A stretch of 46,788 nucleotides of DNA. Source: DATEEG01 sp035525055 (GTDB taxonomy: Bacteria; Actinomycetota; Acidimicrobiia; Spongiisociales; ZC4RG35). Below, piece after piece: positions 24,956 to 32,384 of this stretch; positions within the stretch are counted from its first letter, which is position 1; each line of letters opens with the position of its first letter. The notes beneath the pieces are model-generated. The model saw nothing but the letters and a program-made list of their open reading frames with translations. It ran no database searches and was not told the DNA's origin. The stretch lies in the NCBI GenBank assembly GCA_035525055.1, contig DATLEZ010000146.1:1-46788 (forward strand). The letters run 5' to 3'. The position numbers and the translations under genes were made by a program.

Positions 24956-25274
24956 CTTCATCCAGGCCCTCCCGCGCCCGAACAGTCCCGTCCGGATGAA
25001 GGCCCGCATCATCCCCAACTCCTATTGCATGCCGATGTTCTACGAGATTGCCGAAGACGTCGAGGTCCCGGAGCACGCCCACGGGGCGCAGTGGGGAGTG
25101 GTCCTGGACGGAGAGATGGAGATGGTGATCGGTGCCGAGTCAAAGGTGTATCGGCGGGGGGACACCTACTACGTGCCGCCCGGGATCACCCACACCACCA
25201 GGATCAAAGGGGGCTATCGAGGGATCGACGTGTTCGCCGACCCCGATCGGTACCTGCCCAAGGAGGAGGAATGA
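24942..25274 (+). CDS. Cupin-domain protein
   Basis: This is a 110-aa single-domain cupin. Motif 1 is VPEHAHGAQWGVVLDGEMEM and motif 2 is RRGDTYYVPPGITHT, with metal-binding His and Gln/Glu positions present. The ATG at 24942 has AAGGAG 4 nt upstream and overlaps the SDR by 14 nt; the frame is open further upstream but lacks a better start. Its stop overlaps the ATG of the MDR gene. Function unknown; in such operons cupins can be isomerases, lyases or dioxygenases. Confidence 0.87.
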   Translation: MNFPDFIQALPRPNSPVRMKARIIPNSYCMPMFYEIAEDVEVPEHAHGAQWGVVLDGEMEMVIGAESKVYRRGDTYYVPPGITHTTRIKGGYRGIDVFADPDRYLPKEEE

Positions 25275-26215
25275 AAGCGGCTCTGGTGCACGAAGTCGGG
25301 GCAGTGCCCCGGTTGGTGGAGGTCGGGGACCCGGTGGCCGGCGAAGGCGAGGTTGTGGTGGAAATGACCGCCGCGGCTATCAACCCGGCTGATCTTGCGA
25401 TCGCCGCCGGCCTCTTCCACGGCGGACATCCGCCCCTGCCCTATGCGCCAGGTATGGAGGCAGTTGGATTGGTCGGTGGGCGGGCGGTCTTCGCGTACGG
25501 GGGGGGGTTGGGGGTTTCTCGCTCTGGGACTCTGGCCGAGCGGTTCCTCGCTCCTGCCTCGGCCGTCATCGACCTTCCCGAAGGAGCCGATCCCTCAGTC
25601 GCGGCGGCGCTGGGCACTGCGGGCCTGGCCGGGTGGCTGCCGATGACATACAAGGCCAAGGTCCAGCCGGGCGAGATAGTGCTGGTCCTAGGCGCAACTG
25701 GAACCGCCGGGACCATCGCGGTTCAGGCGGCCCGCTTGGCGGGTGCCGGCAAGGTGATTGCGGCCGGGCGCAACGCAGGGAAGCTCGAGAGACTGGCCGA
25801 CCTGGTTGACGAGACCGTGGCCCTCGAGGGGGAGGAGATGGCAGCCAAGTTGGCCGAGGCGTGCCGTCCGGGAGCCGATGTCGTTTATGACCCACTATGG
25901 GGAGACCCGCTGGCTTCCGCCTTGGCAGCCTGCGCGCCGGACGCCCGCATCGTCCATGTGGGTGCTTCTGCGGGCCAGGTAGCCGCGCTTCCCTCGGCAC
26001 TTGTCCGAGGTCGCCGGATCTCGATCCTGGGATACTCGAACGCGGGTGTCCCCCGCCAGGTCATCGTCGACGCCTATCTTGAGATGGTGCGGCGATCGAT
26101 CGCCGGGGAGCTCAACCTCGAAGTGGCCTCGGTTCCTCTCGGCCAAGTCGAACATGCGTGGGCGGAAACCAAGGCCGGTGGGGGCAAGTACGTTCTGGTG
26201 GGAGGAGGTCGATGA
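25271..26215 (+). CDS. Zinc-independent medium-chain dehydrogenase/reductase (quinone oxidoreductase-like)
   Basis: This is an NADPH-type MDR of 314 aa. The catalytic-domain N-terminus is MKAALVHEVGAVPRLVEVGD, followed by INPADLAIAAGLF, with no zinc-binding Cys cluster. The nucleotide-binding Rossmann motif is LVLGATGTAGTIAVQAARL, and DVVYDPLWGDPL follows. The ATG at 25271 is preceded by AGGAGGAGGA and overlaps the cupin stop. It probably reduces an alpha,beta-unsaturated carbonyl or handles a ketone in the pathway. Its stop overlaps the start of the lipoyl carrier gene. Confidence 0.92.
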   Translation: MKAALVHEVGAVPRLVEVGDPVAGEGEVVVEMTAAAINPADLAIAAGLFHGGHPPLPYAPGMEAVGLVGGRAVFAYGGGLGVSRSGTLAERFLAPASAVIDLPEGADPSVAAALGTAGLAGWLPMTYKAKVQPGEIVLVLGATGTAGTIAVQAARLAGAGKVIAAGRNAGKLERLADLVDETVALEGEEMAAKLAEACRPGADVVYDPLWGDPLASALAACAPDARIVHVGASAGQVAALPSALVRGRRISILGYSNAGVPRQVIVDAYLEMVRRSIAGELNLEVASVPLGQVEHAWAETKAGGGKYVLVGGGR

Positions 26216-26472
26216 TCGCAGAGGTCATCATTCCCAAGACAGGGCTCAACGTCGAGGACTGCCTGTTTCTCGAATGGTTGGCAGACGAAGGTTCGCCGGT
26301 GTCTCCGGGACAACCCCTCTTTCGAATGGAGACCGAGAAGGTTGAGATGGAAGTCGAAGCCGACGACGCTGGATATCTTCACCGGATCGGCGTTCCCGAG
26401 ACCAAGTATCCGATCGGATCCGTGATCGGATACATCGCCGCGACGGAAGATTCGTACCGGAGTCTCCTGTGA
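26212..26472 (+). CDS. Free-standing lipoyl (biotinyl/lipoyl) carrier protein, 86 aa
   Basis: This is a single lipoyl domain. IPKTGLNVEDCLFLEWLADE is the first hammerhead half, and the modified lysine is K43 in METEKVEMEV. The Gly turn DDAGYLHRI and the strand YPIGSVIGYIA complete the barrel. The protein stops at 86 aa, so it lacks the E1-binding linker and the acyltransferase domain of a normal E2. It overlaps the MDR before it and the E1 alpha gene after it. It is inferred to accept the acyl group from E1, but the acyltransferase that would finish the reaction is not in the window. Confidence 0.9.
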   Translation: MIAEVIIPKTGLNVEDCLFLEWLADEGSPVSPGQPLFRMETEKVEMEVEADDAGYLHRIGVPETKYPIGSVIGYIAATEDSYRSLL

Positions 26473-27440
26473 GCGGTCTTGCCGCGGACGATCTCCGCCG
26501 GCTCTATACGACGATGACCCGGATCCGGCTCTTTGAGGAACGGGTTACCCGTGAGTTCAAACGTGGCGACATCCCGGGATTCGTCCACACCTATATCGGT
26601 GCCGAAGCGGTGGCATCAGGAATCTGCGCTCATCTAACCGACTCAGATTTCATTTCCAGCACCCATCGCGGCCACGGACACTGCATCGCCAAGGGGTGTT
26701 CAGTTCGGGACATGCTGGCCGAGCTGTACGGGCGGGACAACGGCCTCTGCAAGGGACGGGGTGGCTCGATGCACATCGCCGACTTCCAGCGGGGGATGCT
26801 CGGCGCCAACGCCATCGTCGGTGGTGGCATCGCCCTGGCCGCCGGAGGCGCCCTGGCCGCCCGGGTGCGAGGAACCGACGGCGTCGCGGTGACTTTCTTC
26901 GGCGATGGCGCCGCCAACCAGGGAGTGCTTCACGAGACCATGAACCTTGCCTCGATCTGGAAGCTCCCGGTGATCTTCGTATGCGAGAACAACGGATGGG
27001 CCGAGTCGACTCCGGGGAGCTATGCCCACTCGGTGACCGACATCGCCATTCGGGCCGCCGGCTACTCGATCCCAGGGGTGGTCGTGGACGCCAGCGACCC
27101 CGTCGCGGTCTGGGAGGCGGGGAGCGATGCGGTTGCCCGTGCCCGCAGTGGTGGGGGCCCGACGTTCATCGAAGCCAAGGTCCCACGGATCTTCGGGCAC
27201 TATCTCGGCGATCCCGAGGCCTACCGGTCACCGGAAGACCGCGATGGTGCCTCGTCCCGCGATCCTCTGGCCCTGTTCCGGGAGCGACTGTTGTCATCCA
27301 AGGTGCTCTCTGACGAGGACGTCACAGCGCTCGATGCCGTCGTGCTAGCAGAACTCGATGAGGGAATCGCCCACGCTAAGTCATCGCCGTGGCCCGATGC
27401 CGCCGACGTCGACAAGTTCGTTTATGCCGGAGCGAAATGA
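26469..27440 (+). CDS. Thiamine-diphosphate dehydrogenase E1 component, alpha subunit (acetoin/pyruvate dehydrogenase type)
   Basis: This 323-aa E1 alpha binds ThDP and decarboxylates a 2-oxo acid or splits a diketone/acetoin. Landmarks are STHRGHGHCIAKG, GRGGSMHIAD and the ThDP motif GDGAANQG...CENNGWA. The GTG start overlaps the lipoyl-carrier stop (GTGA). The length is typical for AcoA-like proteins. SDR, lipoyl and E1 genes together recall acetoin-dehydrogenase loci, but here a stand-alone carrier takes the E2 position. Substrate identity is unknown. Confidence 0.93.
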   Translation: MSGLAADDLRRLYTTMTRIRLFEERVTREFKRGDIPGFVHTYIGAEAVASGICAHLTDSDFISSTHRGHGHCIAKGCSVRDMLAELYGRDNGLCKGRGGSMHIADFQRGMLGANAIVGGGIALAAGGALAARVRGTDGVAVTFFGDGAANQGVLHETMNLASIWKLPVIFVCENNGWAESTPGSYAHSVTDIAIRAAGYSIPGVVVDASDPVAVWEAGSDAVARARSGGGPTFIEAKVPRIFGHYLGDPEAYRSPEDRDGASSRDPLALFRERLLSSKVLSDEDVTALDAVVLAELDEGIAHAKSSPWPDAADVDKFVYAGAK

Positions 27441-28447
27441 GCGGACGTCAGATCACCTTCCTTCAGGCGGTCGCCGAAGCCATGTATCAGGCGATGGAGG
27501 CAGACGAACGGGTGATCGCACTGGGAGAGGACATCACCGGCGGCGCCGGGATGGGGGCGCCATACGAAGGTTCAATGGGCGGCACCTTCGGCGCCACCAA
27601 GAGCCTCTTCCCGGCTTTCGGCAACGAACGTGTCAGGGACACTCCCATCTCAGAAGCAGCGTTTTCCGGCGTCGCCATCGGAGCGGCCGCCGCTGGCCTG
27701 CGGCCAGTAGTCGACATGATGTGGTCGAGCTTCACCGCACTCGCCTTCGACCAGATCTTCAACCAGGCCGCCAAGATGCGATACATGTTCGGAGGCCAGG
27801 CGTCAGTGCCGGTGGTTTTCCGTATGGCGATGGGGGCGGGGCTAGGGGCGGCCGGTCAGCATTCCGACACCCTCCACTCGATCTTTACCCACATCCCCGG
27901 GTTGAAGGTGGTGTTGCCCTCCAACCCTTTTGCCGCCAAAGGACTCCTCACCGCCGCGATAGAAGACGACAACCCCGTCATCTTCATGGAGCACATGAAG
28001 CTCTACGGTCGTAAAGGCGATGTTCCCGAGGGAGGATATCGAGTGCCGCTGGGCATCGCGGAGGTGGTTAAGGACGGGACGGACGTCACGATCGTTGCCA
28101 CCGCTTACATGGTTCATCAGTCAATCGAGGCCGCCGACCGCCTCGCTGCCAAAGGCGTTTCCGCAGAGGTGGTCGACCCCCAGTCGCTGTCGCCTCTCGA
28201 CCACGAAACGATCTGCACGTCGGTCGCCAAGACCGGACGATTGGTGATCGTCGACGAGAGCCCACCTCGTTGCTCGATCGCCACCGACATCGCCGCCATG
28301 GTCGGCGAGGAATTGTTTGGAAAGTTGCGTGCCCCGATCCGTAGGGTGACTGCTCCTCACTCGCCGGTACCGCTGAGTCCCCCTCTCGAGAACGCCTACA
28401 TCCCCTCGGTCGATAGGATCGTTGCGGCCGTGAAGTCGTTGAGTTGA
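27437..28447 (+). CDS. Thiamine-diphosphate dehydrogenase E1 component, beta subunit
   Basis: This 336-aa E1 beta begins at the ATG 27437, overlapping the E1 alpha stop (ATGA). Diagnostic stretches are VIALGEDITGGAGMG, RDTPISEAAFSGVAIGAAAA, GAGLGAAGQHSDTLHSIFTH, LKVVLPSNPFAAKGLL and VEVVDPQSLSPLD-like LSPLDHET. It forms the E1 tetramer with the alpha subunit. It is the last intact gene of the operon; no E2 acyltransferase or E3 dihydrolipoamide dehydrogenase follows, and decayed DNA begins right after. The missing partners may be shared with the housekeeping complex. Confidence 0.93.
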   Translation: MSGRQITFLQAVAEAMYQAMEADERVIALGEDITGGAGMGAPYEGSMGGTFGATKSLFPAFGNERVRDTPISEAAFSGVAIGAAAAGLRPVVDMMWSSFTALAFDQIFNQAAKMRYMFGGQASVPVVFRMAMGAGLGAAGQHSDTLHSIFTHIPGLKVVLPSNPFAAKGLLTAAIEDDNPVIFMEHMKLYGRKGDVPEGGYRVPLGIAEVVKDGTDVTIVATAYMVHQSIEAADRLAAKGVSAEVVDPQSLSPLDHETICTSVAKTGRLVIVDESPPRCSIATDIAAMVGEELFGKLRAPIRRVTAPHSPVPLSPPLENAYIPSVDRIVAAVKSLS

Positions 28448-28650
28448 GTAGCGGATTGCAAGTCCGAAGGCACGAGACCCAGCAGGGACGGTAGATCCGG
28501 GTTTGGATCGGAATCAGAGAGCTCCCAATTCGCCACAGCAGAATAATTCGCCAGGCCTGCATCAAAGCCCGCCCGGGCCGCTTCCCAATCACGGTCTAAC
28601 AACACCTGCTCCGCTCGGAGCACCAGGCTTACGGCTTCGGTGACCTCCAT
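28396..28650 (-). pseudogene. Possible helical-repeat (TPR-like) gene remnant
   Basis: On the minus strand an 84-residue stretch begins MEVTEAVSLVLRAEQVLLDR and continues DWEAARAGFDAGLANYSAVA. This looks like the first helical repeats of LuxR- or cyclase-type regulators. It stops inside the 3' end of E1 beta, and no domain follows. It is probably a relic or a chance frame within the decayed strip between regions C and E. Confidence 0.22.
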
Positions 28651-28736
28651 GCGATTCGATGCTAGGAAAAGGCGATGCACGGCGTGGCGAGGAGTCGGCC
28701 CGGGCTGGCTTGATGGTCGATCCGAGTCGGTTCGGC

Positions 28737-29458
28737 CGCAGACTTTGGTCCGCGTTTGGTCCGACGCCGAGGCCGTTGCAGTGGTCGACAGAATCGCAAG
28801 GATTCTTGAGGACCCCAACGCAACAGTCGGCGTTGTCGCTCGACGAGGCTCCTGATCTGGAGAGATCCGTTCGACCGCCGCGCGGGCGGGACTGGACTTC
28901 GAAGACTGGTCCACTCCTACCCACGTCCCTCACATCGTGGAGCTGCTCAGCAAGACGTTCCGCCGTGCAAGCAAGGCCGGCGGTTCCGATACGGAGGTCA
29001 TCGACGCCCTCGAGAGGTTGTGCGTAGAGATGATCGACTTAGCGGACATCGATACCCGAGATGAGATCGTCACCGCATGCGACAACCTTCGGGAGATGGT
29101 GTCGGATGGGATGTCCGCCACCGAGGCGATGGCAGGTTGCCGAGCTTCAGCTGCACAGGACAAGCCCGTCGGCCCTGGCCTTCACCTCCTGACTGGCCAC
29201 AAAGGCAAGGGCCAAGAGTTCGACTGGGTATTCGTTCTTGGACTGGAGGACGGTCATATCCCCGACTTCCGGAGCACGACCGGTGAACAGCTCGAGGAAG
29301 AGCTACGAGTGCTCCATGTAATGGTGTCACGCGCCCGCTACGGGGTCGTCTTCACCCATAGCCGATCGACGCCCACACAATTCGGGCCTCGCCGCAGCGA
29401 TCCATCCCAGTGGTTGGAGCCCCTTCGTGCAACAGCGACAGCGTTCGACCACATCTGA
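28737..29458 (+). pseudogene. UvrD/Rep-type helicase C-terminal remnant with in-frame stop
   Basis: Only the C-terminal third of a superfamily 1 helicase remains. It starts as VWSDAEAVAVVDRIARILED and NATVGVVARRGS, then meets an in-frame TGA at 28853-28855. The same frame continues as a coherent protein (AARAGLDFEDWSTPTHVPHI). Motif V is TGHKGKGQEFDWVFVLGLED and motif VI is RVLHVMVSRARYGVVFTHS. The stop most likely replaces a Trp or Arg codon. The N-terminal ATPase motifs are absent, so no function is expected. Such helicases often come from defence or mobile cassettes. Confidence 0.8.
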
Positions 29459-29615
29459 CGCAGGAAGGGGGCGGGACTCTCGGGGGCATCGAGGCAACGA
29501 ATGGCATGACTCGCGTAGGTTCCGTCGTGGCCGGTCTGTGGTCCGTCCGGAAGCCCTCCGCCTCGAATCCTGCACGATCAGACCAGGAGGGCTTCATGTC
29601 TGAAAAGTGGTGAGA

Positions 29616-29882
29616 TGCCCCGATGAACCGGTAGTGGACGAAGCCCAGAGATATGGCGAGTTGGGCGGCTAGGGGGCCGGGAGAGAGATTGGCGAGGGCG
29701 AGCCCTTCGCGGTATTCGTCTTCGGTGATCCAACCACGCCGCTCGACCAGGTCGCGGTGCATGTACTCAACCAGGGCGACCGGGCCGCCGAAACCAGCCG
29801 CACCCAGATAGAGGAAATAGCGGACTAACTCTCTGAGCCCGTAGCCGGCAGCGCTCGGCTCGAGCGTGGCCGGTTCCGTCAC
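29616..29882 (-). pseudogene. chrA: Chromate transporter ChrA, N-terminal fragment
   Basis: The GTG at 29882 overlaps the chrB stop. The first about 89 codons are clearly ChrA: ELVRYFLYLGAAGFGGPVAL, MHRDLVERRGWITEDEY and ANLSPGPLAAQLAISLGFVH. After VHYRFIGA, at about 29616, homology ends abruptly and the frame runs into unrelated sequence to 29352. The other membrane segments of this export family are missing. The junction sequence 29459-29615 shows no recognised insertion element. Confidence 0.8.
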
Positions 29883-30314
29883 TGCTTGGACTCGAGTTGG
29901 CACCAGGCGTAGAGGGCGTCGTAGACGAAGGAGCCCTTATCGAGAAGGCGATGGTCGTCGGCTTCGACTTCAGACCTCCGATACCAATGGCGAGCAACCC
30001 GGGCCCGAGCGGATCGGTCTGGAGGTCTTCGGAGATGTCGGCGGCGTGAACGATGCGAGCCAGGCGAACCAGGGCCGGATTGTCGCCGAGGTGGAAGTCG
30101 TCGATAAGGACGTCGAAGGTGCATTTGCTATCTCGATGGGTGAACCGGGCGCCCGGGGCATCAAAGGACCGACCATCCAGCTCTGCCGCGGTGGCCAGTA
30201 CCTGTTCGGGGGCGACATAGATGATCTCGGCGTCGGGGTCGATGAACCGGCGGATCAGCCAGGGACAGGCGATCCTGTCGGTTTTGGGGCGCGCGCGTGT
30301 GTGACCCACTTCAC
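29879..30314 (-). pseudogene. chrB: Chromate resistance protein ChrB, C-terminal domain, double frameshift
   Basis: A GTG at 30314 preceded by AAGGAG begins V-K-W-V-T-H-A-R, the conserved start of ChrB C-terminal-domain proteins. Within the GC dinucleotide run near 30290-30296 the frame shifts to RPKTDRIACPWLIRRFIDPD and continues through FDVLIDDFHLGDNPALVRLA and GPGLLAIGIGGLKS. It then shifts again to EADDHRLLDKGSFVYDALYA and stops at 29879. Two independent breaks plus the truncated chrA indicate decay of a former chromate-resistance pair. The dinucleotide-run break could instead be a sequencing slip. Confidence 0.75.
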
Positions 30315-30413
30315 TTGATGGTCTCCTTGGTGGCGGTGAGGGGGATGGTCCGGAACCAGCTCCACAGGGCGACGTCGTATATGGCCTTGATGAGTCCAGC
30401 GAGGTCCGCGATC

Positions 30414-30884
30414 TCAGTCGTGATCGTGGCCTGCGGTCGCTTGGCAACTCTGGCATTGGCCGAGGATGGCGAAGTGGTGCAGGCTTACGTAGAAGCCGTA
30501 CTCGTCTCTGAGGCGATCGAAAGTCGGTTGAAGCAGGGAGGAGGGAACGAGTGTCAACGCCCCGCAGGTTTCGCAGGCTAGATGTTGATGGTCGTGATCG
30601 ATAGTGAGATGCCAGCGACCGGGCTGGGAGCCGAAATGGACGTGATGGACCAGGCCGATGCGCGCCAGTTCGTTGAGAGTGCGGTGCCCGGTTGATGGGT
30701 CAATCGGGCCGGCAGCGCCTTTGACGGCGTCAGCCAGGATTTCCTGAACCGTCAGGAACCCCTCGCCATGGCGGGCGAGCACCGCGCAGATGGCGCGTCG
30801 CGGGAGCGTAAGCCGAAGCCCGGCGCGTTTGATCCTTTCGTGGAGCAGCGTCTCGATTCTCCCTGCGCGGTCGCTGGCCGTCAC
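30414..30884 (-). CDS. Fur-family metalloregulator (probable Zur-like)
   Basis: This is a Fur-family repressor of about 156 aa. The winged helix includes GLRLTLPRRAICAVLARHGE and STGHRTLNELARIGLVHHV, close to the family's S-x-x-T-x-Y-R-T-L pattern but with His for Tyr. The metal region has HLTIDHDHQHLACETCG and a second C-x-x-C (CQSCQ), so a structural zinc site is intact. Start may be GTG 30884 or TTG 30911; neither has a clear ribosome-binding site. It is divergent from a cation-diffusion-facilitator gene, which favours zinc or a similar metal as co-repressor. Confidence 0.87.
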   Translation of the reverse strand: MTASDRAGRIETLLHERIKRAGLRLTLPRRAICAVLARHGEGFLTVQEILADAVKGAAGPIDPSTGHRTLNELARIGLVHHVHFGSQPGRWHLTIDHDHQHLACETCGALTLVPSSLLQPTFDRLRDEYGFYVSLHHFAILGQCQSCQATAGHDHD

Positions 30885-30930
30885 GGGGGAAAAGGTAGTG
30901 CCTGGCAGCAATCAAACGAGAAACCCCTCG

Positions 30931-30960
30931 CTATTGCATCTGATTGTAATTGCGTCCTTA
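30931..30960. promoter_or_regulatory. AT-rich intergenic segment, possible Fur/Zur site
   Basis: Between the Fur-family gene and the CDF exporter, the AT-rich stretch TTGCATCTGATTGTAATTGC stands out from the GC-rich surroundings and has weak dyad symmetry. Position and composition fit a metalloregulator box shared by the divergent genes, but the symmetry is poor. Confidence 0.3.
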
Positions 30961-31025
30961 GGCATTTAGAGTCGGTTCGGTCGAACTAGAGGACGCAGGA
31001 TGACAGACAGATCGCGGAGTGGTTC

Positions 31026-32135
31026 TTGAGCGACCATCCGCACGACGAACACGGCCACACCGAAGAGGGTGACCACGATCATCCCCGTGTAGTTGGCCAC
31101 GACCATGGCTCCTACGAATCCGGCCACGACCATCCACACGGGGGTCCCTGGGCCTCGTTTCGCCATGTGCTCAGCGGCCTGTTTGGAGAGCATTCTCATG
31201 ACTCGGCTGACTCTGTGGACGCCGCCCTCGAGTCAAGCGAGCGTGGCATCAGAGCGCTGAAGATCTCGTTCCTCGTGCTGATGATCACGGCGACCGCTCA
31301 AACCATCGTCGTCGTTTTCACAGGGTCCGTGGCCTTGCTAGCCGACACCATCCACAACTTCTCCGACGCCCTGACTGCTGTCCCTTTGTTCGTTGCGTTC
31401 AAGCTGGGGCGACGCGCCGCCAACCGCCAGTACACCTATGGATATCGGCGGGCTGAAGACCTGGCGGGGCTGTTCGTAGTGTTGATGATCCTCATCTCGG
31501 CGATCCTCGCCGCCTGGGAGTCGATCGATCGGCTTATCAATCCTCGCGAGATTCGATATCTCGGTGTCGTCTTTGCGGCCGGCGTGATCGGGTTTATCGG
31601 AAACGAGCTCGTGGCTATCTACAGGATCAGAATTGGTGAGGAGATCGGCTCGGCGGCATTGGTCGCCGATGGTCGTCACGCCCGGGTGGACGGCTTTACT
31701 TCGCTGGCGGTGGCTGCAGGCGCGGCGGGTGTCTGGCTCGGGTTCGAACGGGCCGATCCCATAGTCGGCATTCTGGTTTCGATAGCCATCCTCGGGGTTC
31801 TGCGCACCGCGGCGCGCGACATTTATCGCCGACTCATGGACGCGGTTGATGTCGACCTGGTCGACCGGATCGAATCGATTGCCCGAGGTGTCGCCGGCGT
31901 CCGGGAAGTCGGGCGTTGTCAGGTCCGCTGGATGGGGCACCGGCTCCGGGTCGACCTCGAGCTGGAGGTCGATGGGGCGTTGCGCGTCGCGGATGGTCAC
32001 CAGATCGCCGAAGACGCCCGTCTGGCGCTTCTGGCCGGGATCGATCACCTCGACGATGTCCATGTCCATATTGATCCGACCGGCGTTCATGTGCTGGAAG
32101 GGAAGGATGGGTTGGAACCCGTTGTTTTGCACTGA
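31026..32135 (+). CDS. Cation diffusion facilitator (zinc-type) metal exporter
   Basis: This CDF transporter of 369 aa exports divalent metal by proton exchange. The first about 65 residues are His/Asp-rich (SDHPHDEHGHTEEGDHDHP), a metal-binding tail. Transmembrane ligands H-x-x-x-D are seen twice, in ADTIHNFSDAL and in ADGRHARVDGF, the pattern of zinc exporters. Six hydrophobic segments precede a cytoplasmic domain ending DDVHVHIDP. The TTG start has GGAG 8 nt upstream. The divergent Fur-family gene is its likely regulator. Confidence 0.92.
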   Translation: MSDHPHDEHGHTEEGDHDHPRVVGHDHGSYESGHDHPHGGPWASFRHVLSGLFGEHSHDSADSVDAALESSERGIRALKISFLVLMITATAQTIVVVFTGSVALLADTIHNFSDALTAVPLFVAFKLGRRAANRQYTYGYRRAEDLAGLFVVLMILISAILAAWESIDRLINPREIRYLGVVFAAGVIGFIGNELVAIYRIRIGEEIGSAALVADGRHARVDGFTSLAVAAGAAGVWLGFERADPIVGILVSIAILGVLRTAARDIYRRLMDAVDVDLVDRIESIARGVAGVREVGRCQVRWMGHRLRVDLELEVDGALRVADGHQIAEDARLALLAGIDHLDDVHVHIDPTGVHVLEGKDGLEPVVLH

Positions 32136-32384
32136 TGCCCTTGATCAACGGCGACATTCCCGTCAACCTCCTCTCATGACCACCCGTTCCGCTCCCGAGA
32201 TCGGCATGACTCCGGAGCGGCAAGGGCATCTTCTCGAAATCGTTGATCTCTCGATCCGGTTCTGAACGAAGGGCAGTGTGGTGAAGGAGCGGGTCGGATT
32301 GTGGCGCCGGACCCCTTTGCTGCAACTGATATGTCAATCTAGGCTCGAATGGATAACCCTGTCAGGTCAACTCAGGAGGTGGTG

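Noticed and set aside
29459..29615. Possible insertion-sequence end beside the chrA break
   Set aside because: A short open frame (MSEKW) and local dyads are visible, but no transposase or matching terminal repeat was found.
30966..31199. 77-aa minus-strand frame with two hydrophobic segments
   Set aside because: It is the antisense of the His/Asp codons at the start of the CDF exporter, which naturally reads as Val/Met-rich hydrophobic sequence.
32176..32265. 29-aa open frame in the gap after the CDF exporter
   Set aside because: No convincing ribosome-binding site, no coupling to neighbours and no recognisable family.
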